From positions 1 through 38,667 of the forward strand of contig JABHWG010000058.1 of NCBI GenBank assembly GCA_018657885.1: 38,667 bases of DNA, given 5' to 3'. Below are positions 1 through 8,030 of the stretch, piece after piece. Positions within the stretch are counted from its first letter, which is position 1, and each line of letters opens with the position of its first letter. Made by a program: the position numbers and the translations under genes. Below the pieces are notes generated by a model. That model saw nothing but the letters and a program-made list of their open reading frames with translations, ran no database searches and was not told the DNA's origin. This DNA comes from Pelagibacteraceae bacterium. Lineage in GTDB: Bacteria; Pseudomonadota; Alphaproteobacteria; HIMB59; GCA-002718135.

Positions 1-1266
1 AATGAGTTAGGTCTTTCACTTAAGGACTTAACATTAGAAAGTAATAAAAGAATTCTGTCAGATGTTATGGAAGTTTTGAGCAACGAAATGTTTGAAGATT
101 TAGATATTACAAATCAGGAAACAGCTGAATTTATTAGCTCTAATCCAAATATTGCAAAGGCTTTACTTACTTTAAATGATGCACATAAATCTTTTAAAGA
201 TGATATGCAAAATAGATTAGAGTCTATGGACATTAATTCAACAGTAGTGGATAGCCCTAGTCGTTTACCTGTAGAAATTGTTTCAGACTTTTTACAAACT
301 AACAAAAATTATTTTGACAATATTGAACTTGCATCTGTAATAATAAGAAAAAAAGTTGGATTAGATATTGGTCATAATATTGGATCAGGTCTAAAACTTA
401 CCAACTACCTAAAATCAAAACATGATATTGATGTTGAGATTATTCCAGCAAGTGAAGAATTAAAATCAGTTCGTAAGTTTGATAAAAAAAATAAAAAGTT
501 ACAATTATCTGAAATGCTAACTTACACATCAAGAAATTTTCATTTAGCATACCAATTAGCATTCTTAGAATCAGAAGATATTATTGACAGTATTATCCAT
601 GAAAATAAAATTGAATCTGAAGAAGTATTACCACTTTTAAAAATATCACTTTTAAACTATTTTGCCTCAGCTATGTTGATGCCATATGATAACTTTTTAG
701 AAAATGCCAAAAAAAACAAATATGATATTGAAATTTTAATGCACCATTTTGCTTGTAGTTTTGAACAGGTTACGCATAGATTAACTAATTTACAAAAACC
801 AGGCAATGAAGGGGTGCCATTTCATTTTTTAAAAACTGATATAGCTGGAAATGTTTCTAAAAGATTTTCACTCTCAGGTATACATATCCCTCGACATGGA
901 GGCTCTTGTCCAAGATGGAATGTTTATATAGCTTTTCTTAATCCAGGAAGAATTCATCCTCAAATTTCAAGAATGCCAGATGGAAAAATTTATTTTTGCA
1001 TAGCAAGAGCTTTTGAAAAAGGAATCGAAAAACATGGAATGCCAAGAAGTTTTGTATCAATTGGACTTGGTTGTGATGTTAAATATGCAAAAGAACTTAT
1101 TTACTCTGAAGGAATAGATATAAATAATAAGCAATTACAAACTCCTATCGGTGTATCTTGTAGAATTTGTCCTAGGATTGAGTGTCAACAAAGAGCATTC
1201 CCGCCTTTAGATAAGGAATTGAAGTTAGATCTTAACTATCGAGGTACTTCCCCTTATGTCACTTGA
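1..1266 (+). CDS. ScfR/RamB-family transcriptional regulator, 3' part
   Basis: The reading frame is open from base 1, so the gene begins upstream of the window and the internal ATG at 67 is not the true start; the N-terminal XRE-type helix-turn-helix expected for this family is missing. What remains shows the degenerate IrrE/ImmA-like domain, recognisable by the SRNFHLAYQLAFLE stretch, which replaces the HExxH protease motif of active ImmA. A C-terminal DUF2083-like domain follows, with conserved cysteines in HGGSCPRW, GLGCD and SCRICPRIECQQRAF. ScfR, RamB and MccR proteins control short-chain acyl-CoA, methylcitrate or glyoxylate genes in response to acyl-CoA or acid. It is convergent with cdhA, 11 bases apart. 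A role in sensing acetyl-CoA or acetoacetate from carnitine is only inference. Confidence 0.85.
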   Translation, partial: NELGLSLKDLTLESNKRILSDVMEVLSNEMFEDLDITNQETAEFISSNPNIAKALLTLNDAHKSFKDDMQNRLESMDINSTVVDSPSRLPVEIVSDFLQTNKNYFDNIELASVIIRKKVGLDIGHNIGSGLKLTNYLKSKHDIDVEIIPASEELKSVRKFDKKNKKLQLSEMLTYTSRNFHLAYQLAFLESEDIIDSIIHENKIESEEVLPLLKISLLNYFASAMLMPYDNFLENAKKNKYDIEILMHHFACSFEQVTHRLTNLQKPGNEGVPFHFLKTDIAGNVSKRFSLSGIHIPRHGGSCPRWNVYIAFLNPGRIHPQISRMPDGKIYFCIARAFEKGIEKHGMPRSFVSIGLGCDVKYAKELIYSEGIDINNKQLQTPIGVSCRICPRIECQQRAFPPLDKELKLDLNYRGTSPYVT

Positions 1267-1277
1267 TAAAAATTAAT

Positions 1278-2213
1278 TTAAATTTTATATTTTTTTAATA
1301 AATTTTGTAAATCAATTAAAAAATTATCTCGTGAGTTTGCTAAACTATTTATAGATTTGTTTTTTGATTGATTTTTTGTACCATTAATAATTTTGTTTTT
1401 TAAACTTTTAGTTAGAATTGGTGCCTTTAATTTTGTCCATGGTAGTTTTAATGCTGGTCCAAATTGCTCAAGCATATGTTTCATGCCCATTTCACCTCCA
1501 GCTAAATGAAATGTTAAAAAAGTACCCATTAATGACCATCTTAATCCAGGCCCATATATTATAGCATCATCTAAATCTTGTGTTGATGCATATCCTTCAT
1601 TAATTATATGTAGGGATTCCCTCCACATAGATTCTTGCAAACGATCAGATAAATAACCTGGCAATTCTTTTTTTAAAACAAGGGTTTTCATTCCAATATT
1701 ACGATAAAAATTTTTTGCTTTTGAGATTATTTTTAAATCTGTTTTTTCCCCAGGAACTAACTCAACTAAAGGTAAAAGGTAAACTGGATTAAAGGGGTGG
1801 GCAATAATTACCCTTTTTGGATTTATACATTTTGCTTGAATTTTTGTTGGTAGAAGTCCAGAAGAACTTGAAGCTATGATAGTATTTTTTTTTGCATACA
1901 AAGAAATTTCTTTGATAATTTTAGTTTTTAAAATTTCATTTTCAGGTGCATTTTCTTGAATTAAATCTACATCTTTTACTGCTTCTTCTAAACTTTTACA
2001 AAATTCTAATTGTGATTTTATATCTATTTTATTTTTATAAAATTTTTTTAAAATTGGATTTACTCTTTTAATTTCGTTTAAAAGAAATTTTTTTTGCTTA
2101 ATATTAGGATCATAAATTTTAATTTTTTTTTTATTAAATAAAAATCTTATAATCCAACCAGCACCAATAACACCAGTTCCTATAACTGCAATTTTTTCAA
2201 TTGAAGATGCCAC
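1278..2213 (-). CDS. cdhA: L-carnitine 3-dehydrogenase
   Basis: Member of the 3-hydroxyacyl-CoA dehydrogenase family that oxidises free L-carnitine to 3-dehydrocarnitine with NAD+. The N-terminal Rossmann motif is GTGVIG (G12, G14, G17). The catalytic region shows SSSSG (about 115-119) and HPFNP beginning at H139. The later segment QDLDDAIIYGPGLRW followed by MGTFLTFHLAGGEMGM and FGPALKLPWTKL is characteristic of carnitine dehydrogenases rather than of fatty-acid HADs. At 311 residues it is a stand-alone form, unlike the dehydrogenase-thioesterase fusions known in some rhizobia. It lies 6 bases downstream of cdhB on the same strand, so the two are almost certainly cotranscribed. The C-terminal tail is lysine and asparagine rich and poorly conserved. 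Confidence 0.9.
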   Translation of the reverse strand: MASSIEKIAVIGTGVIGAGWIIRFLFNKKKIKIYDPNIKQKKFLLNEIKRVNPILKKFYKNKIDIKSQLEFCKSLEEAVKDVDLIQENAPENEILKTKIIKEISLYAKKNTIIASSSSGLLPTKIQAKCINPKRVIIAHPFNPVYLLPLVELVPGEKTDLKIISKAKNFYRNIGMKTLVLKKELPGYLSDRLQESMWRESLHIINEGYASTQDLDDAIIYGPGLRWSLMGTFLTFHLAGGEMGMKHMLEQFGPALKLPWTKLKAPILTKSLKNKIINGTKNQSKNKSINSLANSRDNFLIDLQNLLKKYKI

Positions 2214-2219
2214 TGATTA

Positions 2220-3110
2220 TTAAAAATGTTTTTTAAGTTTTAATTTATCCCTTGCCTCTTGAGGGTTTAATATTTTTGCCCCTAAGTCATTTATAATTCT
2301 TGCAGATTTTTCAACTAATTGTGCATTTGAGGCTAAAACTCCTTTTTCTAAATATAAATTATCTTCAAGTCCAACTCTTACGTTGCCACCAAGTATAACG
2401 GATTGAGCAACCATAGGCATTTGATGTCTTCCTATGCCAAAACCTGCCCAATTAGCTTCTTGAGGTATCATATCTGCCATCACTTTCATAGAAGCGGTTG
2501 ATGCTGGAGCACCCCATGGAATTCCAAGGCAAATTTGATATAGAGGGGGTGTATCAATTAATCCTTCTTTATATAATTGATTAGCAAACCATAAATGACC
2601 CATTTCAAATGCTTCCATTTCTGGTTTAATTCCTAAATCTTGCATTTTTTTTGCTGCAGCTCTTAATTGTACTGGAGTATGGATAAAGGTCATATTGGAG
2701 TCACCAAAATTTAATGAACCACAATCTAATGTGCATATTTCTGGTAACAATTCTTCTATGTGTTCTAATCTGTCTAGAGCATGAATCATGTCGGTGTTTG
2801 GTCCAACTGGATTCAGAGGATCTTTATCTTCTCCAACTTCAAAATCTCCACCCATTCCTGTGGTAAAGTTAATTATTACGTCAGTCTCTGATGAACGAAT
2901 TCTATCTGCCACTTCCTTATAATATTCTAATTTTCTACTTGGTTTTCCATCTCGCTCTCTTACATGTATATGAGCAACAGCTGCACCTGCCTTAGCAGCA
3001 TTAATTGATGCTTCTGCAATTTGTTTTGGTGTGACAGGGAGATCAGGATGTTTACTAACACTATCCCCAGACCCAGTTACAGCACAGCTAATAATAACTT
3101 CATTATTCAT
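2220..3110 (-). CDS. cdhB: 3-dehydrocarnitine cleavage enzyme (BKACE family)
   Basis: Beta-keto acid cleavage enzyme. With acetyl-CoA it splits 3-dehydrocarnitine into acetoacetate and betainyl-CoA (trimethylglycyl-CoA). The Zn-binding pair is H47 and H49 in [13 protein letters not shown], followed by [10 protein letters not shown]. The segments DCGSLNFGD and [10 protein letters not shown] are typical of the family. Length 296 fits. The neighbours fix the substrate: carnitine dehydrogenase downstream and a betainyl-CoA-type thioesterase divergent upstream. The start ATG at 3110 is preceded by a weak GAAG ribosome-binding sequence. A related amino acid such as 3-keto-5-aminohexanoate would be the alternative substrate, but no lysine-fermentation genes are nearby. 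Confidence 0.9.
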   Translation of the reverse strand: MNNEVIISCAVTGSGDSVSKHPDLPVTPKQIAEASINAAKAGAAVAHIHVRERDGKPSRKLEYYKEVADRIRSSETDVIINFTTGMGGDFEVGEDKDPLNPVGPNTDMIHALDRLEHIEELLPEICTLDCGSLNFGDSNMTFIHTPVQLRAAAKKMQDLGIKPEMEAFEMGHLWFANQLYKEGLIDTPPLYQICLGIPWGAPASTASMKVMADMIPQEANWAGFGIGRHQMPMVAQSVILGGNVRVGLEDNLYLEKGVLASNAQLVEKSARIINDLGAKILNPQEARDKLKLKKHF

Positions 3111-3153
3111 TTTTCTTCAAAAATGGTGTATCTCAGTTATAGGAAATTAACAA

Positions 3154-3621
3154 GTGTCTATATATTTAAAAACAGGAAAAGTTTTACCAGAGTGGACTGA
3201 CTATAATGGTCACATGAATTTGGCATTTTACATTCATTTATTTGATTCATCTTGGGAAGTTTTGTTAGAAAAGTTTAATATTGGAGAGGATTCAGCAAAA
3301 AATGAAAAAAGAACAACTTTTGCTGTTGAGTCTCACACCACATATGACATGGAAGTAAAGGTTGGTGATGAAGTTGACATGAATTTAATTTTTTTAGATT
3401 TTGATAAAAAAAGATTAGTTTACAAACTAGAAATGATTCATAAAAAAGAAAAATACCTTGCCTCAACAACTGAAGTTTGTTCACTATATGTTGATTTAAG
3501 TACTCGAAAAGTTACTGAGTTTGAAGATAATAAAAAAGATTTAATTCAGTCCTTTATTAATTCTAATAAAAAAAATTTTAATTCAGATAATTTACATCTT
3601 ATTAATAAATTAAAAAAATAA
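3154..3621 (+). CDS. cdhC: Betainyl-CoA thioesterase (4HBT hot-dog family)
   Basis: Hot-dog thioesterase expected to hydrolyse betainyl-CoA to glycine betaine and CoA, the last step of the CdhABC route. The 4HBT signature is seen as TDYNGHMNLAFYIHLF, with the likely catalytic Asp at residue 16 and NGHMN right after. At 155 residues it matches stand-alone thioesterases. The start is GTG at 3154: a TAA lies just upstream in frame, and AGGA at 3141-3144 is well placed as ribosome-binding site. It is divergent from cdhB across only 43 bases, so the two promoters must overlap. Its stop abuts the stop of the HD-domain gene with no gap. Confidence 0.82.
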   Translation: MSIYLKTGKVLPEWTDYNGHMNLAFYIHLFDSSWEVLLEKFNIGEDSAKNEKRTTFAVESHTTYDMEVKVGDEVDMNLIFLDFDKKRLVYKLEMIHKKEKYLASTTEVCSLYVDLSTRKVTEFEDNKKDLIQSFINSNKKNFNSDNLHLINKLKK

Positions 3622-4191
3622 TTAAAGACCAAGATAAACGTTTTTGTGCGGATCTCTATTAAAAATTCTATGAACCATCGGTACAAATTCTTCTAACTTA
3701 ATAGTTTCATAATTTGGATCAAAAGAGTTTTGGTCATAAGTATCACAAAAATTTAAAGTAGCTTCAAAGAAGGGGTGATCAATATATTTATCTCTCAAGT
3801 TTCTGTCCTGACCATAATGGTGATTGTAATAATAAGATTGAAATAATCCATGTTTTTGGATAATCCAGTGGGTTTTTTCAGAAACAAATGGTCTTAAAAC
3901 AGCCGCAGATATATCAGAGTGATTTAAAGGAGCGATTTCATCACCAATATCATGAAGAAGAGAAGCAACAATCATTTCTTCATCTGCATTATCTCGCAAT
4001 GCTCTTGAAGCGGCTTGTAAGGAATGTTCTAATCTAGAAACTTGATAACCACCTAATGATGAGTCAAGATTTTTTAAGATACGGATTACTCTTTCTGCAG
4101 TACCTTCAATATATTTATCCTCAAATTTAGCTAAAAGATCATAATCTTCTTTATCACCATCTTTCATTTCAACAAATTTTACTTTTTCCAT
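3622..4191 (-). CDS. HD-domain protein, PhnZ/TmpB-like candidate diiron oxygenase
   Basis: A 189-residue HD-domain protein. Visible metal-ligand candidates are H56 (in SRLEHSLQAA), H80-D81 (LLHDIGD), H91, H114 and D150. This H..HD..H..H..D set is the six-ligand pattern of HD-domain mixed-valent diiron oxygenases such as PhnZ, TmpB and inositol oxygenase; simple HD phosphohydrolases usually lack the two middle histidines. The LEHSLQ segment and the 24-residue spacing to HD match my memory of PhnZ. PhnZ and TmpB oxidatively cleave hydroxyalkylphosphonates, TmpB yielding glycine betaine. No phosphonate hydroxylase (PhnY/TmpA) is seen here, so the substrate is unknown. It is the last gene of the aminotransferase-MFS-GNAT unit. 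Confidence 0.7.
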   Translation of the reverse strand: MEKVKFVEMKDGDKEDYDLLAKFEDKYIEGTAERVIRILKNLDSSLGGYQVSRLEHSLQAASRALRDNADEEMIVASLLHDIGDEIAPLNHSDISAAVLRPFVSEKTHWIIQKHGLFQSYYYNHHYGQDRNLRDKYIDHPFFEATLNFCDTYDQNSFDPNYETIKLEEFVPMVHRIFNRDPHKNVYLGL

Positions 4192-4192
4192 C

Positions 4193-4642
4193 TTAAATCT
4201 CTAAATAATAATTATGATATTCTCTATCTCTTTTATAATCAAGTTCTTCATATAAAGACTGTGCTTTTTTATTATTAATAGCAGTAGACAATTCAACTAT
4301 TTTAATTCTTTTTTTTACCGCATAATCTTTAGCTTTTAACATCAGATTCCTACCAATCCCCAATCTTCTATATTTTTTATAAACATAAAGGTCGTATAAA
4401 ATTAATTTTTTATTAATATTTAATGAATCAAAAGTTTCGTATAATTGAACAAAGCCAGCTCCCTCTAATGTTTTAGAATAACAAATAAAAATAGTTGATT
4501 CATTATTTAATATTCTTTGTTTGATAAAATTAGTGGAAGCCTTTAGATTTGGTTTATATTTATAAAATTGTCTATATAAATCAAATAAAAACCCAACGTC
4601 TTTTATATGTTTGGAAGTTGCTTTTATAACTTTAGTATTCAT
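4193..4642 (-). CDS. GNAT-family N-acetyltransferase
   Basis: Acetyltransferase of the GNAT fold, with the acetyl-CoA binding motif A visible as YRRLGIGRNLMLKAKDYA and the C-terminal AQSLYEELDYKRDREYHNY element. The open frame extends upstream to 4684, but I chose the ATG at 4642 because it overlaps the stop of the MFS gene as ATGA, a translational-coupling arrangement repeated elsewhere in this operon. The upstream extension would lie inside the MFS coding region. The substrate is unknown; in this setting a primary amine or amino acid is plausible, by inference only. It sits between an MFS transporter and the HD-domain gene. Confidence 0.75.
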   Translation of the reverse strand: MNTKVIKATSKHIKDVGFLFDLYRQFYKYKPNLKASTNFIKQRILNNESTIFICYSKTLEGAGFVQLYETFDSLNINKKLILYDLYVYKKYRRLGIGRNLMLKAKDYAVKKRIKIVELSTAINNKKAQSLYEELDYKRDREYHNYYLEI

Positions 4643-5817
4643 TTTTTTTGAAAGAACGATCTTATTATGCCAAATACTATACAAATAATTATAAAACTTG
4701 ACAAAGTATAAATAAAACCAGAGTTCCCATATATATTCATATTAAACCCAACTATAATTGGGCCAAAATACTCTCCTAATTCATAAATAATTATAAAAAG
4801 TGATGTAGCAAAAGCTATATCAGTCACATTTATTCTTTCTCCTAAATAAGCGAGTGTTACAGTATAAAGGCTGGTAGATGCAAATCCACTTATCATTAAA
4901 GCAAAAATAATTAAATAGGCATTTGAATTAGAAAAGTTTAACAATACTAACCAAAAGATATGAGAGAATAAAAGTATAAAAATAATTATTCTTTTATTAA
5001 AATTATCAGACAAGGCTCCTATAAAAGGCTGGCATACTACACCAAATATTCCACCTATAAATATATACAAACCAATTTGTTTATCTGTAAATAAATCATT
5101 TATCATAAAGGCAGGAAACAAAGCTAAAAAAGAAGAATCTTCTATACCTGCACAAAATATAGCAAAAAATACAAAAGGAGATATTGAAAGAATTGATAAT
5201 TTCATTCTAGAAGATTGTTCTGGAATAACAACTTGGTTAACAAATTTCTTTATACTTATTAGACTTATGATTTTTAATCCTACTAGTAACATGCATACTA
5301 TTAAAGATATCCTGCTAGATGTTCCAAATATAGCAACAATTAGAGGACCAAGTGCCAATCCGGTTGTTATAGATGAGTTGTAGATACCTATAGATTTACC
5401 TCTGTTAGAATTATTAGATACAATATTAACCCAGGTATCCATTGTCATCCATGTTAAGCCACCCATAATACCTAATATAAAAAACCAAAATGATAAATTT
5501 ATTGGATTAAAAAACTCTAACATTAATATGATGCATAATCCTTGTGTTGCAGTTGATATAAAAATTATTTTATAAAAGCCAAATTTTTTTAAAAGCTTAG
5601 TTACAAAAAATCCTGAGAATATCAGTCCTAATGGACCAAAAGATGCCACTAAACCAATTAAAAATTCTGAATAACCTGTATATTTTTGAAGTATTACTAA
5701 TACAGTGTAAAAATAGCTAATTATTATTCCTGTAAAAAAAGCAACTAAAGATAAATATTTAATACTTGGATTAACAATATTAAAGTTTAAATAGTTTTTT
5801 AAACTATTTAGAATCAT
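4639..5817 (-). CDS. MFS transporter
   Basis: A 392-residue, highly hydrophobic protein with about 12 membrane segments in two halves, of the size and pattern of a major facilitator. The first half has GLVASFGPLGLIFSGF and a cytoplasmic loop with NRGKSIGIYNSS; the second has GLYIFIGGIFGVVCQPFIG and GALSDNFNKR, an A-like loop motif. It resembles YcaD-type and similar drug or metabolite carriers, but the substrate cannot be read from sequence. Start and stop are both coupled: its ATG overlaps the aminotransferase stop by 4 bases, and its stop overlaps the GNAT start. Cotranscription suggests it moves a substrate or product of the aminotransferase pathway. Confidence 0.8.
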   Translation of the reverse strand: MILNSLKNYLNFNIVNPSIKYLSLVAFFTGIIISYFYTVLVILQKYTGYSEFLIGLVASFGPLGLIFSGFFVTKLLKKFGFYKIIFISTATQGLCIILMLEFFNPINLSFWFFILGIMGGLTWMTMDTWVNIVSNNSNRGKSIGIYNSSITTGLALGPLIVAIFGTSSRISLIVCMLLVGLKIISLISIKKFVNQVVIPEQSSRMKLSILSISPFVFFAIFCAGIEDSSFLALFPAFMINDLFTDKQIGLYIFIGGIFGVVCQPFIGALSDNFNKRIIIFILLFSHIFWLVLLNFSNSNAYLIIFALMISGFASTSLYTVTLAYLGERINVTDIAFATSLFIIIYELGEYFGPIIVGFNMNIYGNSGFIYTLSSFIIICIVFGIIRSFFQKK

Positions 5818-7196
5818 TTAGTTTGAGACCAGAGCCCCTCGGTTTTTAATTGGTCAATTGTGTTTGAAATTGCTTGATATAATTTTTCTGTAAGCTCATT
5901 AATTTGCTCTTTATTTATAATCAGAGCGGGTGAAAGTACACATATGTTATAGAGAGGTCTAATTATGAGACCCAATTTAATTGACTCTTCATCAATTCTA
6001 GATCCTATTGCTTGATCTAAAACTAGCGCTTCCTTGCTGTCTTTATTAATTACACATTCTATACCAGCCATAAGACCCTTGCCTCGTATATCTCCTACTA
6101 TTGGCAGGTCATATAATGAATTAAGTTTTTTAAAAAAATAAGGTTCAATTTCTTTTACATGTTCTAAAATTTTATCCCTTTTAAGAATTTCTATATTTTT
6201 TAGGGCTGCCGCACAACAGGCTGGATGACCAGAGTAAGTATATCCATGAAAAAACAAAGATGAGTCATTTTTTAAATCAGCAATTAACTTATTTGAAAAC
6301 AAAACTGCCCCTAATGGCAAATATCCTGAGGTAATCCCTTTGGCACAAGTAATAATATCTGGCACAACACCAAAAATTTCTTCTGAAGAGAAGAAATGAC
6401 CAAGTCGACCAAATCCTGTAACTACTTCATCAGCAATAAATATTATTTCATTTTTTTTACACACATCATAAATTTTTTTAAAATATCCATCAGGTGGCAC
6501 TATACATCCTCCAGATGCAAGAACAGGTTCAGCAATAAAAGCTGCAACATTTTCAGAGCCTAGTTCTTCAATTTTTTGTTCAAATTCTTTTACTAGTTCT
6601 TCACAAAAATCTTCAACAGTTTGATCTTTTTTTCTTCTATAGGGTAAGGGAGAACTTAAATGATGGATAAAATTTTTTTCAAAATCAAAATTATTTCTCT
6701 CTCTGTCTTTACCAGTAATTGATCCAGTTAAATAGGTGCTGCCATGGTAGGCTTTATCCCTTGTAATAATATGCTTTTTATTAGGCCTTCCTAATATATT
6801 ATTATAAAACATTATAAACCTTAATGCTGTTTCATTAGCTGTTGATCCATCAGATGTAAAAAAAACTGTATTTAAATCTCCTGGAGAAAGATCTGATAAT
6901 ACTGAAGCTAATTCTGCAGAAACTTCAGTTGATTCAGAAAATGGACTACAATAATCCATTTTTTCAATCTGATTCTTAATTGCTTCAGCAATTTCTTTAT
7001 TTCCATGACCAATATTGTTACACCACATACCACCTGGTCCATCGATGAATTTATTTCCATTTTCATCGTATAAATAAATATTATCTGATTTAGTTATTAA
7101 TTTTCTATTGTAAGTACCTCTACTATTAAAATCTTCATAAGGATGAAGTACTAGTTTGTCTTTTTCGTAAATTTCAGAGATATAATCATTTTTCAT
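5814..7196 (-). CDS. Class III (omega-amino) PLP aminotransferase
   Basis: PLP enzyme of fold type I, class III, 460 residues. The PLP-binding lysine is K286 in TCAKGITSGYLPLGA and the ring-nitrogen Asp is D256 in IADEVVTGFGR. DGSTANETALR near 116-126 is the phosphate-binding region. Close relatives include putrescine-pyruvate (SpuC-like), taurine-pyruvate and beta-alanine or GABA transaminases, so an omega-amine donor is likely. It heads a four-gene minus-strand unit. Its promoter carries one of the three TTGAATG-type palindromes (7219-7234), linking it to the TetR regulator at 15572. No Shine-Dalgarno is visible and the ATG is 9 bases after the -10. Whether putrescine or a betaine-derived amine is the true substrate is open. 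Confidence 0.85.
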   Translation of the reverse strand: MKNDYISEIYEKDKLVLHPYEDFNSRGTYNRKLITKSDNIYLYDENGNKFIDGPGGMWCNNIGHGNKEIAEAIKNQIEKMDYCSPFSESTEVSAELASVLSDLSPGDLNTVFFTSDGSTANETALRFIMFYNNILGRPNKKHIITRDKAYHGSTYLTGSITGKDRERNNFDFEKNFIHHLSSPLPYRRKKDQTVEDFCEELVKEFEQKIEELGSENVAAFIAEPVLASGGCIVPPDGYFKKIYDVCKKNEIIFIADEVVTGFGRLGHFFSSEEIFGVVPDIITCAKGITSGYLPLGAVLFSNKLIADLKNDSSLFFHGYTYSGHPACCAAALKNIEILKRDKILEHVKEIEPYFFKKLNSLYDLPIVGDIRGKGLMAGIECVINKDSKEALVLDQAIGSRIDEESIKLGLIIRPLYNICVLSPALIINKEQINELTEKLYQAISNTIDQLKTEGLWSQTK

Positions 7197-7205
7197 TGTA
7201 AAAAT

Positions 7206-7234
7206 ATAGTATCATTCGCTGAATATGCATTCAA
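7206..7234 (-). promoter_or_regulatory. Promoter of aminotransferase operon with embedded TetR operator
   Basis: On the minus strand the -35 is TTGAAT (7234-7229), the spacer is 17 bases, and the -10 is TACTAT (7211-7206); the ATG follows 9 bases later. The 16-bp palindrome at 7219-7234 reads CTGAATATGCATTCAA on the plus strand and has the same arm-spacer-arm layout as the palindromes at 15528 and 26527. Its right arm is the -35 hexamer, so binding would block RNA polymerase. The assignment to the local TetR protein is inference from repetition and position. Confidence 0.7.
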
Positions 7235-7253
7235 TGAAAATTAAATATTTTTA

Positions 7254-8030
7254 TTAGTTATCTTGCCATTTAGGATCAGTTTTTTTTACAAATGAAGACG
7301 CACCTTCTTTTAAATCCTGACTTCCATAGACTTTTTTAACAGTTTCCAATGATCTTAAGATTTTAAATGAAGGGATCTCCTTTTCATTCTCTGTTTCACG
7401 CAAAACTTCTTTAATTGAAGAGTAAATTAAATTAGGTCCATTTGAAATTTTTTCTGCTACTTCCCAAGCTCTTTTTAATAAATTATCTTTATTAACAATT
7501 TCATTAATCAAACCCCAATGCTTAGCTTCTTTAGTGTCCATCCATCTTCCAGTCATTAAAAACTCTACAGCTACGTGATAAGGAATTCTCCTCCTTAATT
7601 TAATTGTAGCTGCATCTGCAACGACTCCTACATTAATTTCAGGTAAAGCAAATGTTGCATGCTCAGATGCTATAATAATATCTGCTGAAATCATTATTTC
7701 AAAACCACCACCACAAGCAATACCATTTACGGCAGCAATAATAGGTTTATTCATTTTTGGTAATTCTTGTAATCCTCCAAACCCTCCAACTCCATAATCA
7801 GCGTCTGCAGCTTCCCCCTCATTAACGGCTTTTAAATCCCATCCTGCTGAAAAAAATTTTTCTCCAGCTCCAGTTATAATTGCTACTTTGAGATCAGGAT
7901 TATCTCTAAAGTCAGAAAATATGTCACCTAATATTATGCTTGTCTTAGCATCGATAGCATTAGCTTTTGGACGATCAATAGTGATTTCTAAGATTGAACC
8001 TTCAATTTTTGTTTTAACTGGTTTATCCAT
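7254..8030 (-). CDS. caiD: Crotonobetainyl-CoA hydratase / carnitinyl-CoA dehydratase
   Basis: Crotonase-fold enzyme that interconverts crotonobetainyl-CoA and L-carnitinyl-CoA. The N-terminal half is strikingly close to E. coli CaiD as I recall it: GSILEITIDRPKANAIDAKTS, then VAIITGAGEKFFSAGWDLKA. The two catalytic glutamates are E111 (CGGGFE) and E131 (FALPE), and the oxyanion-hole segments FSAGWDLKA and GIACGGGFE are present. Length 258 agrees with CaiD. It is the last gene of the six-gene unit and follows the acyl-CoA synthetase with no intergenic base. This is the best substrate clue for the whole operon and points to gamma-butyrobetaine, crotonobetaine or carnitine as CoA thioesters. 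Confidence 0.85.
   Translation of the reverse strand: MDKPVKTKIEGSILEITIDRPKANAIDAKTSIILGDIFSDFRDNPDLKVAIITGAGEKFFSAGWDLKAVNEGEAADADYGVGGFGGLQELPKMNKPIIAAVNGIACGGGFEIMISADIIIASEHATFALPEINVGVVADAATIKLRRRIPYHVAVEFLMTGRWMDTKEAKHWGLINEIVNKDNLLKRAWEVAEKISNGPNLIYSSIKEVLRETENEKEIPSFKILRSLETVKKVYGSQDLKEGASSFVKKTDPKWQDN

Noticed and set aside
3622-4191. Direct naming of the HD protein as TmpB
   Set aside because: The ligand pattern fits, and the product (glycine betaine) would suit the window, but TmpA is absent and I cannot verify the substrate residues.
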